Assembly (NCBI GenBank): GCA_964455685.1
Contig: CAYVZE010000028.1
Span: forward strand, 1 to 31,833
Direction: 5' to 3'
DNA length: 31,833 bases
DNA from: ZC4RG30 sp964455685
Lineage (GTDB): Bacteria > Pseudomonadota > Gammaproteobacteria > Steroidobacterales > Steroidobacteraceae
The stretch's first letter is position 1. Each line of letters starts with the position of its first letter. Under the pieces are notes generated by a model. The model searched no databases and was not told the DNA's origin. It worked only from the letters and a program-made list of their open reading frames with translations. This document shows positions 18,498-27,193 of this stretch, piece by piece. A program made the translations under genes and the position numbers.

Positions 18498-18501
<4 letters not shown>
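18187..18501 (+). CDS. ureB: urease beta subunit UreB
   Basis: A 104-residue urease beta subunit. It shows the family pattern PGELFPEPGSIEINAGRE near the N-terminus, ANTGDRPVQVGSHYHFFEAN (about 38-57) and DIPAGTAVRFEPG followed by GFQGKVMGPL at the C-terminus. It forms the (UreABC)3 trimer with the gamma and alpha subunits in the cytosol. The ATG at 18187 has AGGA a few nt upstream. Its TGA overlaps the ureC ATG by 4 nt (ATGA), consistent with stoichiometric translation. Confidence 0.97.
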
Positions 18502-20201
<1,700 letters not shown>

Positions 20202-20217
20202 GCGGCGAGGAGAAACC

Positions 20218-20784
20218 ATGGCCCGACTGACCGTCACCAGCATCTCGCACGTCCCGGGGCGCGCCGACTCGCGCCTGGTGTTGCCCTTCGAGCTGCGGCA
20301 GAGGAGCCGCCTGCTGGCGACGCTGGAGGACGGCGAGGAAATCGGCCTGACCCTCCCGCGCGGCACCGTGCTGCGCGGCGGCGACCGGCTGCAGGCCAGT
20401 GACGGCCGCATCGTGGAAGTGGTGGCAGCCCCCGAGGAGGTTTCGGTGGTGCGTACCAGCGAGCCGCGCCAGCTGGCGCGCGCCGCCTACCATCTGGGCA
20501 ACCGCCACGTGGCGCTGCAGGTCACCGAGGATTCGATCCGCTACCTGCACGACCATGTGCTCGACGACATGGTGCGCGGGCTGGGACTCACCGTGGAGAA
20601 CCAGCTGCTGCCGTTCGAGCCCGAGGCCGGTGCCTACTCTGGCGTGCATGGCCACGGTGGGCACCATGGGCACGGCCACGGTCATGGCGTCGGCCATGCG
20701 CACGGGCACGGCCATTCCCACGGCCACGGTTCGCCCCATGACCTCCCCGGCAAGCATCACCACGGGCCGCACGGCCATGGCTGA
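20218..20784 (+). CDS. ureE: urease nickel chaperone UreE with His-rich tail
   Basis: A 188-residue metallochaperone that delivers nickel to the UreDFG-urease complex. The N-terminal domain (about 1-70) and the metal-binding domain (about 75-140) are normal, with H97 in GNRHVALQ and H111/H113 in YLHDHVLDD at positions equivalent to conserved UreE metal-site histidines. From residue 144 a tail of about 45 residues contains 19 histidines alternating with glycine, able to hold several extra Ni ions. The ATG at 20218 follows GAGGAG. The 3' end overlaps the ureF start by 8 nt. Confidence 0.95.
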   Translation: MARLTVTSISHVPGRADSRLVLPFELRQRSRLLATLEDGEEIGLTLPRGTVLRGGDRLQASDGRIVEVVAAPEEVSVVRTSEPRQLARAAYHLGNRHVALQVTEDSIRYLHDHVLDDMVRGLGLTVENQLLPFEPEAGAYSGVHGHGGHHGHGHGHGVGHAHGHGHSHGHGSPHDLPGKHHHGPHGHG

Positions 20785-21451
20785 ACCGCTCGCCCTGCTG
20801 CGCCTGCTGCAGCTCGCCAGCCCCGCCCTGCCCATCGGCGCGTTCAATTTCTCGCAGGGCCTGGAGTACGCCCACGAGGCCGGCTGGGTGAACGACGAGC
20901 ACGAGGCCCGCGAGTGGATCCTCGGCAATGCACGCCACGGCATCGCCGGCCTCGACCTGCCGCTGGTTCTGCGCCTGCATGCGGCCTGGGAGTCCGCCGA
21001 TGAGGCGCGCGCGCGGACGCTGAGCCGCGAACTGCTGGCCTCGCGCGAGAGCGCCGAGCTGCGCGCGGAGGACCTGCACCTGGGCCAGTCGCTGGCGCGG
21101 GTGCTGGTGGAGTACGGCATCGAGGCGGCGCGGCCCTGGCAGCGCTTCGACGGCGCCACCCACGCCGCACTGTTCGCGCTGGCCGCCGTCCACTCCGGCG
21201 CAGCTGCCCGCGACTGCGCGCTGGCCTATGCCTGGGCCTGGGCCGAGAACCAGGCCACCGCCGCCGTGAAGCTGGTCCCGCTGGGCCAGAGCGCCGGCCA
21301 GCGCCTGCTGGAGGCCATCAGGCTGGAAATCCCCGGATGGATCGACGCTGCCACGCAGATGGCCGATGAGGACATCGGCGCCGCCACGCCGGGCGCCCTG
21401 CTCGCCAGCTGCTGGCATGAAACCCAATACACCCGACTGTTCCGATCGTGA
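20777..21451 (+). CDS. ureF: urease accessory protein UreF
   Basis: A 224-residue all-helical accessory protein that acts with UreD as the scaffold and activator for UreG on apo-urease. The conserved N-terminus is LLQLASPALPIGAFNFSQGL (residues ~10-29), then GWVNDEHEAREWI. The C-terminal half has WAWAENQATAAVKLVPLGQ, typical of UreF. The ATG at 20777 lies inside the end of ureE (8-nt overlap) and gives the normal family start; an in-frame ATG at 20738 would add 13 residues. ureG is not downstream as it usually is; it is about 15 kb upstream. Confidence 0.94.
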   Translation: MAEPLALLRLLQLASPALPIGAFNFSQGLEYAHEAGWVNDEHEAREWILGNARHGIAGLDLPLVLRLHAAWESADEARARTLSRELLASRESAELRAEDLHLGQSLARVLVEYGIEAARPWQRFDGATHAALFALAAVHSGAAARDCALAYAWAWAENQATAAVKLVPLGQSAGQRLLEAIRLEIPGWIDAATQMADEDIGAATPGALLASCWHETQYTRLFRS

Positions 21452-21462
21452 AGGAAAGCCCC

Positions 21463-22038
21463 ATGCGCAACCGCAACCGTTTCGTGAAGACCCTGGCCAC
21501 CGCTGCGGTGCTGTCCCTCTGTGTCCCTGGCGCGGCACTGGCCCATCCCGGCCACGCCTTCGGCGACAACCTGGTGGAGGGCCTGCTGCATCCGCTGACC
21601 GGCCTGGACCATGTGCTGATGCTGCTGGCCGTCAGCGCCTGGGCGGCGCTGCTGAGGCCCGCGGGACGCGCGCTGGTGGCCGCATGCCTGGCCGTGGCGG
21701 TGGGCATCGGTGCACTGCTGCCCGTGGGCAGCGGCATGCTGGTGGAGTCAGCCATTGCGCTGACGGTGGTCGGTGCCGGCATCCTGCTGGCGATGGGACG
21801 GCGCTGGCCGGTCTGGGCCACCAGCGCCGTGGCGGCAGTCTTCGCGCTGGTGCACGGCTTCGCGCATGGCGCCGAAGGGCCTGCGTCCGGCGCCTACGTG
21901 GGCGGGCTGGTGCTGGCCACCGGGGCGGCGGCGCTGCTGGTATCCAACCTGACCGCGCTGGTTCGCCCGCGCCTGCTCTGGCTGCGTTCGGCGGGCGTGG
22001 CCAGCGCCGCGCTGGGTGTCGCGACGCTGGCCGGCTGA
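21463..22038 (+). CDS. ureJ: HupE/UreJ family nickel permease
   Basis: A 191-residue inner-membrane protein, last gene of the urea operon. HupE/UreJ proteins import nickel. A signal-like first helix ends in ALAHPGHAFGDN, then comes the family signature HPLTGLDHVLMLLAVSAW (about 43-60) with conserved His and Asp, and four to five further hydrophobic helices, one with VHGFAHGAE. The ATG at 21463 is preferred over GTG 21448 because AAGGAAAG lies just upstream. The gene begins 11 nt after ureF and ends 4 bp before a convergent gene. The location supplies nickel for the urease encoded upstream. Confidence 0.93.
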   Translation: MRNRNRFVKTLATAAVLSLCVPGAALAHPGHAFGDNLVEGLLHPLTGLDHVLMLLAVSAWAALLRPAGRALVAACLAVAVGIGALLPVGSGMLVESAIALTVVGAGILLAMGRRWPVWATSAVAAVFALVHGFAHGAEGPASGAYVGGLVLATGAAALLVSNLTALVRPRLLWLRSAGVASAALGVATLAG

Positions 22039-22042
22039 AGGG

Positions 22043-22507
22043 CTACTTCCCTTCCTTCGCCGCGAGCCGCTTGCGCAGCAGCTCGATGTTGGCGCGCTGC
22101 GCCGGCGTATAGCCGGCCAGCAGGCGCTCGGCATCTTCCTTCTTCATTGCCGCCTCGAAGGCGATGAAGGTGCCCGCCTGCAGCACGGCGATGGCTGCCA
22201 TCGCGAACTCGCGCGGGGCGACGCCATGGCGGGCCAGGATGGCGCGCGCCTCCGGTTCGCTCTCGATGCGCTTGACGAAGGCGTCGACGCTGGCGATGTC
22301 GTCCAGGTCACCCTCGTCGTCGTCATCCTCATCCTCGTCGTCGCCACGCAGCTGGCGCAGCTTCTCGCCCTCGGCGTCGATGGCATCGAGCTTGTCGAGC
22401 AGCGCGGGCGTGAGGCGGAACTGGGCTGCCTCGTCGGCTGCGGTGGCGAGCGGGGAAAGGACGGCCAGCAGCAGCGCAGCCAGCACCGGGAAGAAACGGA
22501 ATTTCAT
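22043..22507 (-). CDS. secreted protein with acidic tract, unknown function
   Basis: A 154-residue protein I do not recognise. It has a clear Sec signal peptide (MKFRFFPVLAALLLAVLSPL, cleavage near ATAADEA). A striking run of acidic residues occupies 56-70 (DDEDEDDDDEGDLDD), a possible calcium or metal-binding or solubility segment. The rest is helical, with FVKRIESEPEARAILARHG and a C-terminal QRANIELLRKRLAAKEGK. The ATG at 22507 is chosen because it starts the signal peptide; the frame stays open to 22681 but that part looks non-coding. It is convergent with ureJ (4 bp between stops). Confidence 0.7.
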   Translation of the reverse strand: MKFRFFPVLAALLLAVLSPLATAADEAAQFRLTPALLDKLDAIDAEGEKLRQLRGDDEDEDDDDEGDLDDIASVDAFVKRIESEPEARAILARHGVAPREFAMAAIAVLQAGTFIAFEAAMKKEDAERLLAGYTPAQRANIELLRKRLAAKEGK

Positions 22508-22549
22508 GCATGGACTCCAGCGGGTGTTGGGATGGGCGGAATGCTGGCA

Positions 22550-22595
22550 GGAGCAGCCAATCCCGGGAATCCGCCAAAGGAGCCATTGCTGCTCC
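22550..22595. repeat. imperfect inverted repeat upstream of the acidic-protein gene
   Basis: GGAGCAGCCAAT (22550-22561) and ATTGCTGCTCC (22585-22595) are complementary over 11 bp with one bulged C and a 23-nt loop. The repeat lies between two minus-strand genes. It could be a weak terminator of the flavoprotein operon or an operator; no U-tract is present. Confidence 0.35.
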
Positions 22596-22622
22596 CGGCA
22601 GTCCCCCTCCCTCGCGGGTGTC

Positions 22623-23135
22623 CTAGAAGATCCGGTCCCGCATCGGCCCGTACTCCAGGAAATTGCGACGGTGCCAGGCATCCACCGGGCGGACCAGCCC
22701 TTCGTGCGGCGAGCAAAGCAGCGAGATCAGCCCGGCGAGCAGATGCAGCGGCAGGTACAGCGGACCGAGGATCTGCCCCTGCTGGGTATGGCGGAACTCC
22801 TCCCGTCCCACGGTGTGCTCCGGAGGCGAGTCGATGAACGGGCAGTTGCGCAGGCCCGGCGTGCACGCCGGGCCGTAGATGATCACGTTGCCCAGCGTCA
22901 TCGCCGTCGCCATCAGCCCGCTGTCGTGGAACTGGATGGCATTGTTGCCGATGCTGATCCGGGGATGGAGGCCCCGCAGCCTCCCCGCCAGGTGGCCGGC
23001 GGCGCCGAAGATGAGGCCGAGCAAGGTGTTGGGCAGGTTCCAGATCTTGCCCAGCAGGTCGAGGAGGAAGAAGGCCGCGGTCCGCGGCGGAGCGGGCTGC
23101 GGCGCGCGCCGTGATGCGCGGGTCCGCAGCCTCAT
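22623..23135 (-). CDS. membrane-associated protein, unknown function
   Basis: A 170-residue protein I cannot assign. The N-terminus is strongly basic (MRLRTRASRR), then a hydrophobic stretch (residues ~19-48, FFLLDLLGKIWNLPNTLLGLI) and a second one (~121-140, ILGPLYLPLHLLAGLISLL). Between them is REEFRHTQQ (111-119), which looks like a degenerate relative of HExxH or EYGHTxQ-type motifs seen in putative metal-dependent domains; whether it binds metal is unknown. Three cysteines (91, 98, 141) are present. It is the last gene of a tight five-gene operon, starting 4 nt after the Tat-exported protein stop. Confidence 0.6.
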   Translation of the reverse strand: MRLRTRASRRAPQPAPPRTAAFFLLDLLGKIWNLPNTLLGLIFGAAGHLAGRLRGLHPRISIGNNAIQFHDSGLMATAMTLGNVIIYGPACTPGLRNCPFIDSPPEHTVGREEFRHTQQGQILGPLYLPLHLLAGLISLLCSPHEGLVRPVDAWHRRNFLEYGPMRDRIF

Positions 23136-23139
23136 GGCC

Positions 23140-23568
23140 TCAGGCGATCAGCCACACCACCGCATTGCTGTCGGCGTCGAAGCGCTGGTAGCGCACGCGC
23201 TTGCGTGACTCGGCGGCCAGGCCGCGCACCATCACGAACTCGATCCACGGCGTCACGCCCATCAGCCGCGTGGCCGGATCCTGCAGCAACGCGGCGTGCT
23301 CGCCGCGCCACATGCGCACCGGGTCCTGCTCCAGCGTCAGCAGCCGGGCGCCGTCCTGCTCGAGCTTCCCGCGCAGGTCGGAAGGCAGTTCGAGGCGGCG
23401 GTCCTGCAGGATCACGGTGCGTCCGCCGGCCACGTCGGCGTCGGCGACGTCAGGTCCCACCGGCGACGGCGCGGCGCCGCGGTTCGCGGCGGTGGTCGCC
23501 GCCGTGGCCGCCATCACCGCCCCGCCGGAAAGCGCGATCAGTTCGCGGCGATTCAATGTGGTCTTCAT
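23140..23568 (-). CDS. small Tat-exported protein, unknown function
   Basis: A 142-residue protein with a twin-arginine signal: N6-R7-R8-E-L-I followed by a weakly hydrophobic, Ala/Gly-rich segment and a likely cut near ATTAANRG. Tat export suggests it folds, perhaps with a cofactor or partner, before leaving the cytosol. The mature part is about 110 residues with no cysteine, and ends VRYQRFDADSNAVVWLIA. I do not recognise the family. Its ATG overlaps the cytochrome c stop by 4 nt, so it is probably an accessory or third subunit of the flavocytochrome encoded upstream. That role is inference. Confidence 0.65.
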   Translation of the reverse strand: MKTTLNRRELIALSGGAVMAATAATTAANRGAAPSPVGPDVADADVAGGRTVILQDRRLELPSDLRGKLEQDGARLLTLEQDPVRMWRGEHAALLQDPATRLMGVTPWIEFVMVRGLAAESRKRVRYQRFDADSNAVVWLIA

Positions 23569-23978
23569 GGCTTGCCCCTCGAAAGGTAGTTCGCGATGGC
23601 CGCCAGCTCCGGGTCGCTGACCTCGGCGCGCGGCATGCGCGGCATGTTCAGGATGCCGGTGCGTACCGCGGCCTGCACGAAGGCGGCGGAGAGATCCTCA
23701 CGCTGCTCGAGCAGGCCGCCGCTGGCATCGGCCGGACGGCGCGAGAGGATGCCCACCGCCATGCCGATGGTCTGGTGGCACATGCCGCAGCGCTGGGCAA
23801 ACAGCGCCTTGCCATCCAGCTTCGCGGCCTCGGCGGCCACGTCGACCGGCGACGGGGTGAACGTGATGGCCGTGGCTTCGCCGGCGTCCGCGACGGCGCC
23901 CTCGCCCTTCCCGCCGGAACAACCGGCGAGCACCACGGCCGCCAGGGCGGCGGCCCATGCCTTGTGCAACCTGCTCAT
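23565..23978 (-). CDS. lipoprotein cytochrome c subunit of a VAO/PCMH-type flavocytochrome
   Basis: A 137-residue class I cytochrome c with a lipoprotein signal (VLAG-C20). Haem attachment is C64-G-M-C67-H68 in FAQRCGMCHQT. Axial methionine is probably M112 or M115 in LNMPRMPR, followed by the usual C-terminal helix (DPELAAIANYLSRGKP). The gene overlaps the flavoprotein gene by 4 nt (ATGA), as in p-cresol methylhydroxylase and eugenol hydroxylase, where a small cytochrome accepts electrons from the FAD subunit. A membrane anchor on the cytochrome would tether the complex at the periplasmic face. Confidence 0.85.
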   Translation of the reverse strand: MSRLHKAWAAALAAVVLAGCSGGKGEGAVADAGEATAITFTPSPVDVAAEAAKLDGKALFAQRCGMCHQTIGMAVGILSRRPADASGGLLEQREDLSAAFVQAAVRTGILNMPRMPRAEVSDPELAAIANYLSRGKP

Positions 23979-25546
23979 GACGACCTGAGGTGCCGGTAGC
24001 GTTCCGGCCAGATGCCGCTCTTGCCCGGCGCCAGGATGCCGTTGGGATCCAGCGCGTCCTTGATGGTCTCGTTGGCGCGCCGCAGGGCGTGGTTGTTGAA
24101 GTCGTAGGTGGCCGCGACCAGGTCCATGTAGTCGATGTGCGTCCGGTACTCGCCGTAACGCATCTCGGTGGCATCATTGACCAGTGCGCGGAAGAAGGCG
24201 TTCACGCGCGCCATCATCTCCGCATCGTCCTTGTTGAACAGCACCTGGTTCACGTTGACGATGCTGCGCTCCCCCATGGCGAAGGAGCCGTGGTAGTCCA
24301 TGCCGAATTCCTTGTAGCGCGCATAGGTGCGGCGGAACTGCTCCATCGCCGCCTTGCCATTGGCCGGCAGCACCGGCGAGTAGCCGATGTGGCCGCCCCG
24401 TCCGCCATGCCACGCGGCATTGGCCATGGGGAAGGTGATGGGCACGCCGGCGAAGGCCGCCTGCCCCGGCGCGGGATTGAGCGGCTGGCCTTGCTTCCAG
24501 CGCGATACCGCGATGGGCTGCTGGCTGTGGCGGCGGAACTGCCGCTGGATCACGCGGGCCTGGGCCTCGTTGACCTCCTCGTAACCGTACAGCCTGAGGC
24601 TGATCGACCACCAGCCGATGCCGAAGCGCTTGCGGATGGCGGCGATGACATCGTCCGGCAGTGCGTCGGGCTTGTCATACCACTCCTTGCGGGTGGTCAG
24701 CACCGCGGCGCCGCGCAGCCAGCTGCCGATCGACGGCGACTGTTGCAGCAGCCCGTCGCGGCGCATGCCGGCGATCAGGTCCACCGCCCAGCCGAGGTCC
24801 TCGGCGTTCTCCAGCTCCATGTCCAGGCCGATCATCGACTCCGGCGCGGGCATCAACCACATGCCGGCCCTGGTGACCACGCCGTAGTTGGATTGCACGA
24901 ACATCTGCTCCCACGACGGCCCGAAGCCGTAGCGGTACAGGTGCCAGGTGGGCGAGCCGCTCATGGCGCCCATGCCGGTGCGCATCAGCTCGCCGGTGGG
25001 CAGGACCACTTCCATGCCGCAGAGCTTCTCGGTGTGCTGGCCATAGGTGGTGTAGCCCACGCCGCGGTCCAGCGCATTGCCCAGCACCGAACCCCAGCTG
25101 TTGCCTGGCACGGAGGTCCAGTACGGCAGCTTGTTCTGCTGGATGTAGTCGTACAGGTCGTAGAAGCCCACGCCGGGCTCGACCACGGCCACGCCGTTCT
25201 CGGCGTCGAACTCGATCTTCTTCATGCGCGACAGATCGAGCACCACCGAGCCCTTCACCACCGGCGCGGCGCCGCCATAGCCGAAGTTCTTGCCGCGGCT
25301 GATGGGCCACAGCGGCACCTTGTGGCGGTTGGCCACGCGCACCACTTCCTGCACCTCCTGCACCGTGATCGGGGCCACGGCGGCCGAGGGGGCATGGGCG
25401 GACTCGTCGACCGCGAAGTGGTCGAGGTAGGTGTCGCGGTCGAGGTCGGTGGCCAGCACCCACTGCTCGCCCACCACGCTGGCGAAATCCTTCAGCGCCC
25501 GGTCGAACTGCGAAGCCGACAGCCCGGGCGGCAGCGTGAGCTTCAT
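23975..25546 (-). CDS. FAD-linked oxidase, vanillyl-alcohol oxidase/p-cresol methylhydroxylase family
   Basis: A 523-residue flavoprotein of the VAO family. The FAD-binding domain spans about 50-230 (PLWPISRGKNFGYGGAAP, then GNALDRGVGYTTYGQHTEK), and the C-terminal cap and FAD-oxidase domain follows. H386 in GGHIGYSP aligns with the histidine that covalently binds FAD in VAO (His422). Y467-R468 (GEYRTH) lies 81 residues later, as Tyr503-Arg504 does in VAO, where they bind the phenolate. The ending DPNGILAPGKSGIWP is typical. So it probably oxidises a para-substituted phenol, with a cytochrome rather than oxygen as acceptor given the next gene. Q170 in YGQH replaces an Asp I recall from VAO relatives. 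No signal peptide is visible. The ATG at 25546 overlaps the DUF3237 stop by 1 nt. Confidence 0.9.
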   Translation of the reverse strand: MKLTLPPGLSASQFDRALKDFASVVGEQWVLATDLDRDTYLDHFAVDESAHAPSAAVAPITVQEVQEVVRVANRHKVPLWPISRGKNFGYGGAAPVVKGSVVLDLSRMKKIEFDAENGVAVVEPGVGFYDLYDYIQQNKLPYWTSVPGNSWGSVLGNALDRGVGYTTYGQHTEKLCGMEVVLPTGELMRTGMGAMSGSPTWHLYRYGFGPSWEQMFVQSNYGVVTRAGMWLMPAPESMIGLDMELENAEDLGWAVDLIAGMRRDGLLQQSPSIGSWLRGAAVLTTRKEWYDKPDALPDDVIAAIRKRFGIGWWSISLRLYGYEEVNEAQARVIQRQFRRHSQQPIAVSRWKQGQPLNPAPGQAAFAGVPITFPMANAAWHGGRGGHIGYSPVLPANGKAAMEQFRRTYARYKEFGMDYHGSFAMGERSIVNVNQVLFNKDDAEMMARVNAFFRALVNDATEMRYGEYRTHIDYMDLVAATYDFNNHALRRANETIKDALDPNGILAPGKSGIWPERYRHLRSS

Positions 25547-26055
25547 CAGGTCACCTTGTAATAACGGATCAGGTTGCCGTCGGGCTTGCGCTCGCCGATG
25601 CCCACGAACACATGCCGGGTGAGCCATTCATGCTTGCCGGCGCTGGTCTCGAAGGTGGGCGTGCTGCGCAGGTAGTACTCGGCATGCGGCACCGGCGCGC
25701 CGCCCTCGAAGGCCCACTTGCGCAGGCGGTCCATCACGTCCGGGCTGCGGCCCCACAGGAAGCCCTTGTTGTGCAGCAGGATCAGCGTGCCGTCGTCTTC
25801 CTCCAGCATGTAGCGGGCGTCGAACACGGCCACGTCGTCGGGCCGGAACAGCGCGTAATCGCCGCCGGAGTTCGGCACGGCCTTGCCCTTGAGCTTCGGC
25901 CCGTGGAACTCGCCCGAATCGACGTAGACCGCGCTGCGGATGCCCCCCGTGGGCAGCTGCGTGATCTGCTGGACGCGCGTGAAGCGGAGCCGGACCTCCA
26001 TCGCGAACTCGAAGCGCGGCTGGTCCAAGGTCGAAAACTGTTCTGGATCCATCAT
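25546..26055 (-). CDS. DUF3237 family protein
   Basis: A 169-residue protein of the DUF3237 family. Typical segments are LRFTRVQQITQLPTGGIRSA near the N-terminus, then FHGPKLKGKAVPNSGGDY, DARYMLEEDDGTLILLHNKG and YYLRSTPTFETSAGKHEWLT, ending in VFVGIGERKPDGNLIRYYKV. The fold is a small beta-barrel (established for the family only structurally); no enzyme activity is assigned. No signal peptide is visible. It is the first gene of the operon, followed with a 1-nt overlap by the VAO-type flavoprotein, so a role in handling the same substrate or product is likely but unproven. Two tandem ATGs (26055, 26052) are possible starts, both near a G-rich Shine-Dalgarno. Confidence 0.85.
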   Translation of the reverse strand: MMDPEQFSTLDQPRFEFAMEVRLRFTRVQQITQLPTGGIRSAVYVDSGEFHGPKLKGKAVPNSGGDYALFRPDDVAVFDARYMLEEDDGTLILLHNKGFLWGRSPDVMDRLRKWAFEGGAPVPHAEYYLRSTPTFETSAGKHEWLTRHVFVGIGERKPDGNLIRYYKVT

Positions 26056-26097
26056 CCCCCCGAAGACGAGCGGCCCGGCCGGGGCCGGCAGGGCCGA

Positions 26098-26106
26098 TGT
26101 TAGAAT
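26098..26106 (+). promoter_or_regulatory. candidate extended -10 promoter of the DUF8021-S9 operon
   Basis: TG-T-TAGAAT: an extended -10 with TAGAAT (26101-26106) 5 of 6 to consensus, in otherwise very GC-rich divergent DNA, 44 bp before the ATG at 26151. No convincing -35 is seen, as is common with extended -10 promoters. An AGGGGGA Shine-Dalgarno (26137-26143) follows. Confidence 0.45.
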
Positions 26107-26150
26107 GTCCGCAAAGCCTATTCCAACACTATCTGCAGGGGGATCTGACG

Positions 26151-27152
26151 ATGAAAGCTCCGTTCCGCCGGGCGCTGCTGGGCGCCCTCGTCCTCACCGG
26201 GCTCGCCACCGCCGCCATTGCCCCCGCCGCCGAGGAGTGGACGCGGGACCCGCGGCAGAACGCCGCCCTGCCCCGCGCCACCCGGGCCGACCTGTACAAG
26301 GCGCTCGACAGCTACCTGGCCGCCCTGAAGGCGCGCGACCCGCAGCGCGTGAAGTGGGCCGCCCGGGTGCGCAACACCGAGAACAACGTGGCCATCATGG
26401 TCGGCGACGGCCTGTGGGGCACCATCACCGCCCTGGGTTCCTACGACTTGCGCTTCGCCGATACCTACACCGGCCAGGTGGGCTTTTTCGGCACGGTCAC
26501 CGAGACCACCGACACCTCGGCCTACACCGTGCGCCTGAAGGTGGAGGACGATGGCAGCATCTCCGAGGTCGAGACGCTGGTGGTGCGCCAGGCCGACTCG
26601 GGCATCAAGTTCGAGGGCCAGGTGTTCGAGCACAAGCCGGTGATGAACGAGATCCTGCCGCCGGCGCAGCGCTCGCCCCGTGCGCAGATGATCTCGCTGG
26701 CCGATGGCTACTTCGACACGCTGCAGCTCAACGACGGCACCCTCTACACGAAGTTCCATCCCAACTGCGCGCGCGTCGAGAATGGCGTGAAGACTACGCA
26801 CAACCCCGGTTTCACCGTGACGCCGGTATCCAGGCTGGGCTGCGAGGAGCAGTTCAAGCTGGGTTACTACCGCTACAACGACCGCCTGCGCGGCCGCCGC
26901 TATCCGCTGGTGGACGAGGAGCGCGGCCTGGTGCTGGCCGGCGGCTTCATCGACAAGACCGGCCGCCTGGGCGAGTACCGCCTCACCGACGGCAGCATGG
27001 CTGCGCCGCTGCTGCACCGGCCGCACACCTTCTATCTGCTGGAGCTGTTCAAGATCAAGGACGGGATGATCGAGCAGATCGAGGCGAACTTCCTGACGGT
27101 GCCGTACAACACGCCATCGCCCTGGGATGACTGGGCGCGCGAGGACAACTGA
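26151..27152 (+). CDS. secreted DUF8021-like protein
   Basis: A 333-residue exported protein with a Sec signal peptide (MKAPFRRALLGALVLTGLAT, cut near APAAEEW). The first domain (about 40-150) resembles an NTF2/SnoaL-like fold: RADLYKALDSYLAALKARDP, then GDGLWGTITALGSYDLRFAD and TGQVGFFGTVTETTDTSAY. This looks like the DUF8021 family found beside secondary-metabolite and aromatic-degradation genes; the match is from memory. A second, similar half (about 180-330) repeats the pattern (SLADGYFDTLQLNDG, then RPHTFYLLELFKIKDGMIEQIEANF), so the protein may be a tandem NTF2-like duplication. The ATG at 26151 is supported by AGGGGGA. It is followed after 41 bp by the S9-like gene. Confidence 0.72.
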   Translation: MKAPFRRALLGALVLTGLATAAIAPAAEEWTRDPRQNAALPRATRADLYKALDSYLAALKARDPQRVKWAARVRNTENNVAIMVGDGLWGTITALGSYDLRFADTYTGQVGFFGTVTETTDTSAYTVRLKVEDDGSISEVETLVVRQADSGIKFEGQVFEHKPVMNEILPPAQRSPRAQMISLADGYFDTLQLNDGTLYTKFHPNCARVENGVKTTHNPGFTVTPVSRLGCEEQFKLGYYRYNDRLRGRRYPLVDEERGLVLAGGFIDKTGRLGEYRLTDGSMAAPLLHRPHTFYLLELFKIKDGMIEQIEANFLTVPYNTPSPWDDWAREDN

Positions 27153-27193
27153 CCGCAAGTACAAGCAGAAGAACAATCGAGGGGGGATCGGAC

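Noticed and set aside
20641..20784. Repetitive CATGGCCACGG-like DNA as a CRISPR or tandem-repeat array
   Set aside because: It is the coding sequence of the His-Gly tail of UreE, not a spaced repeat array.
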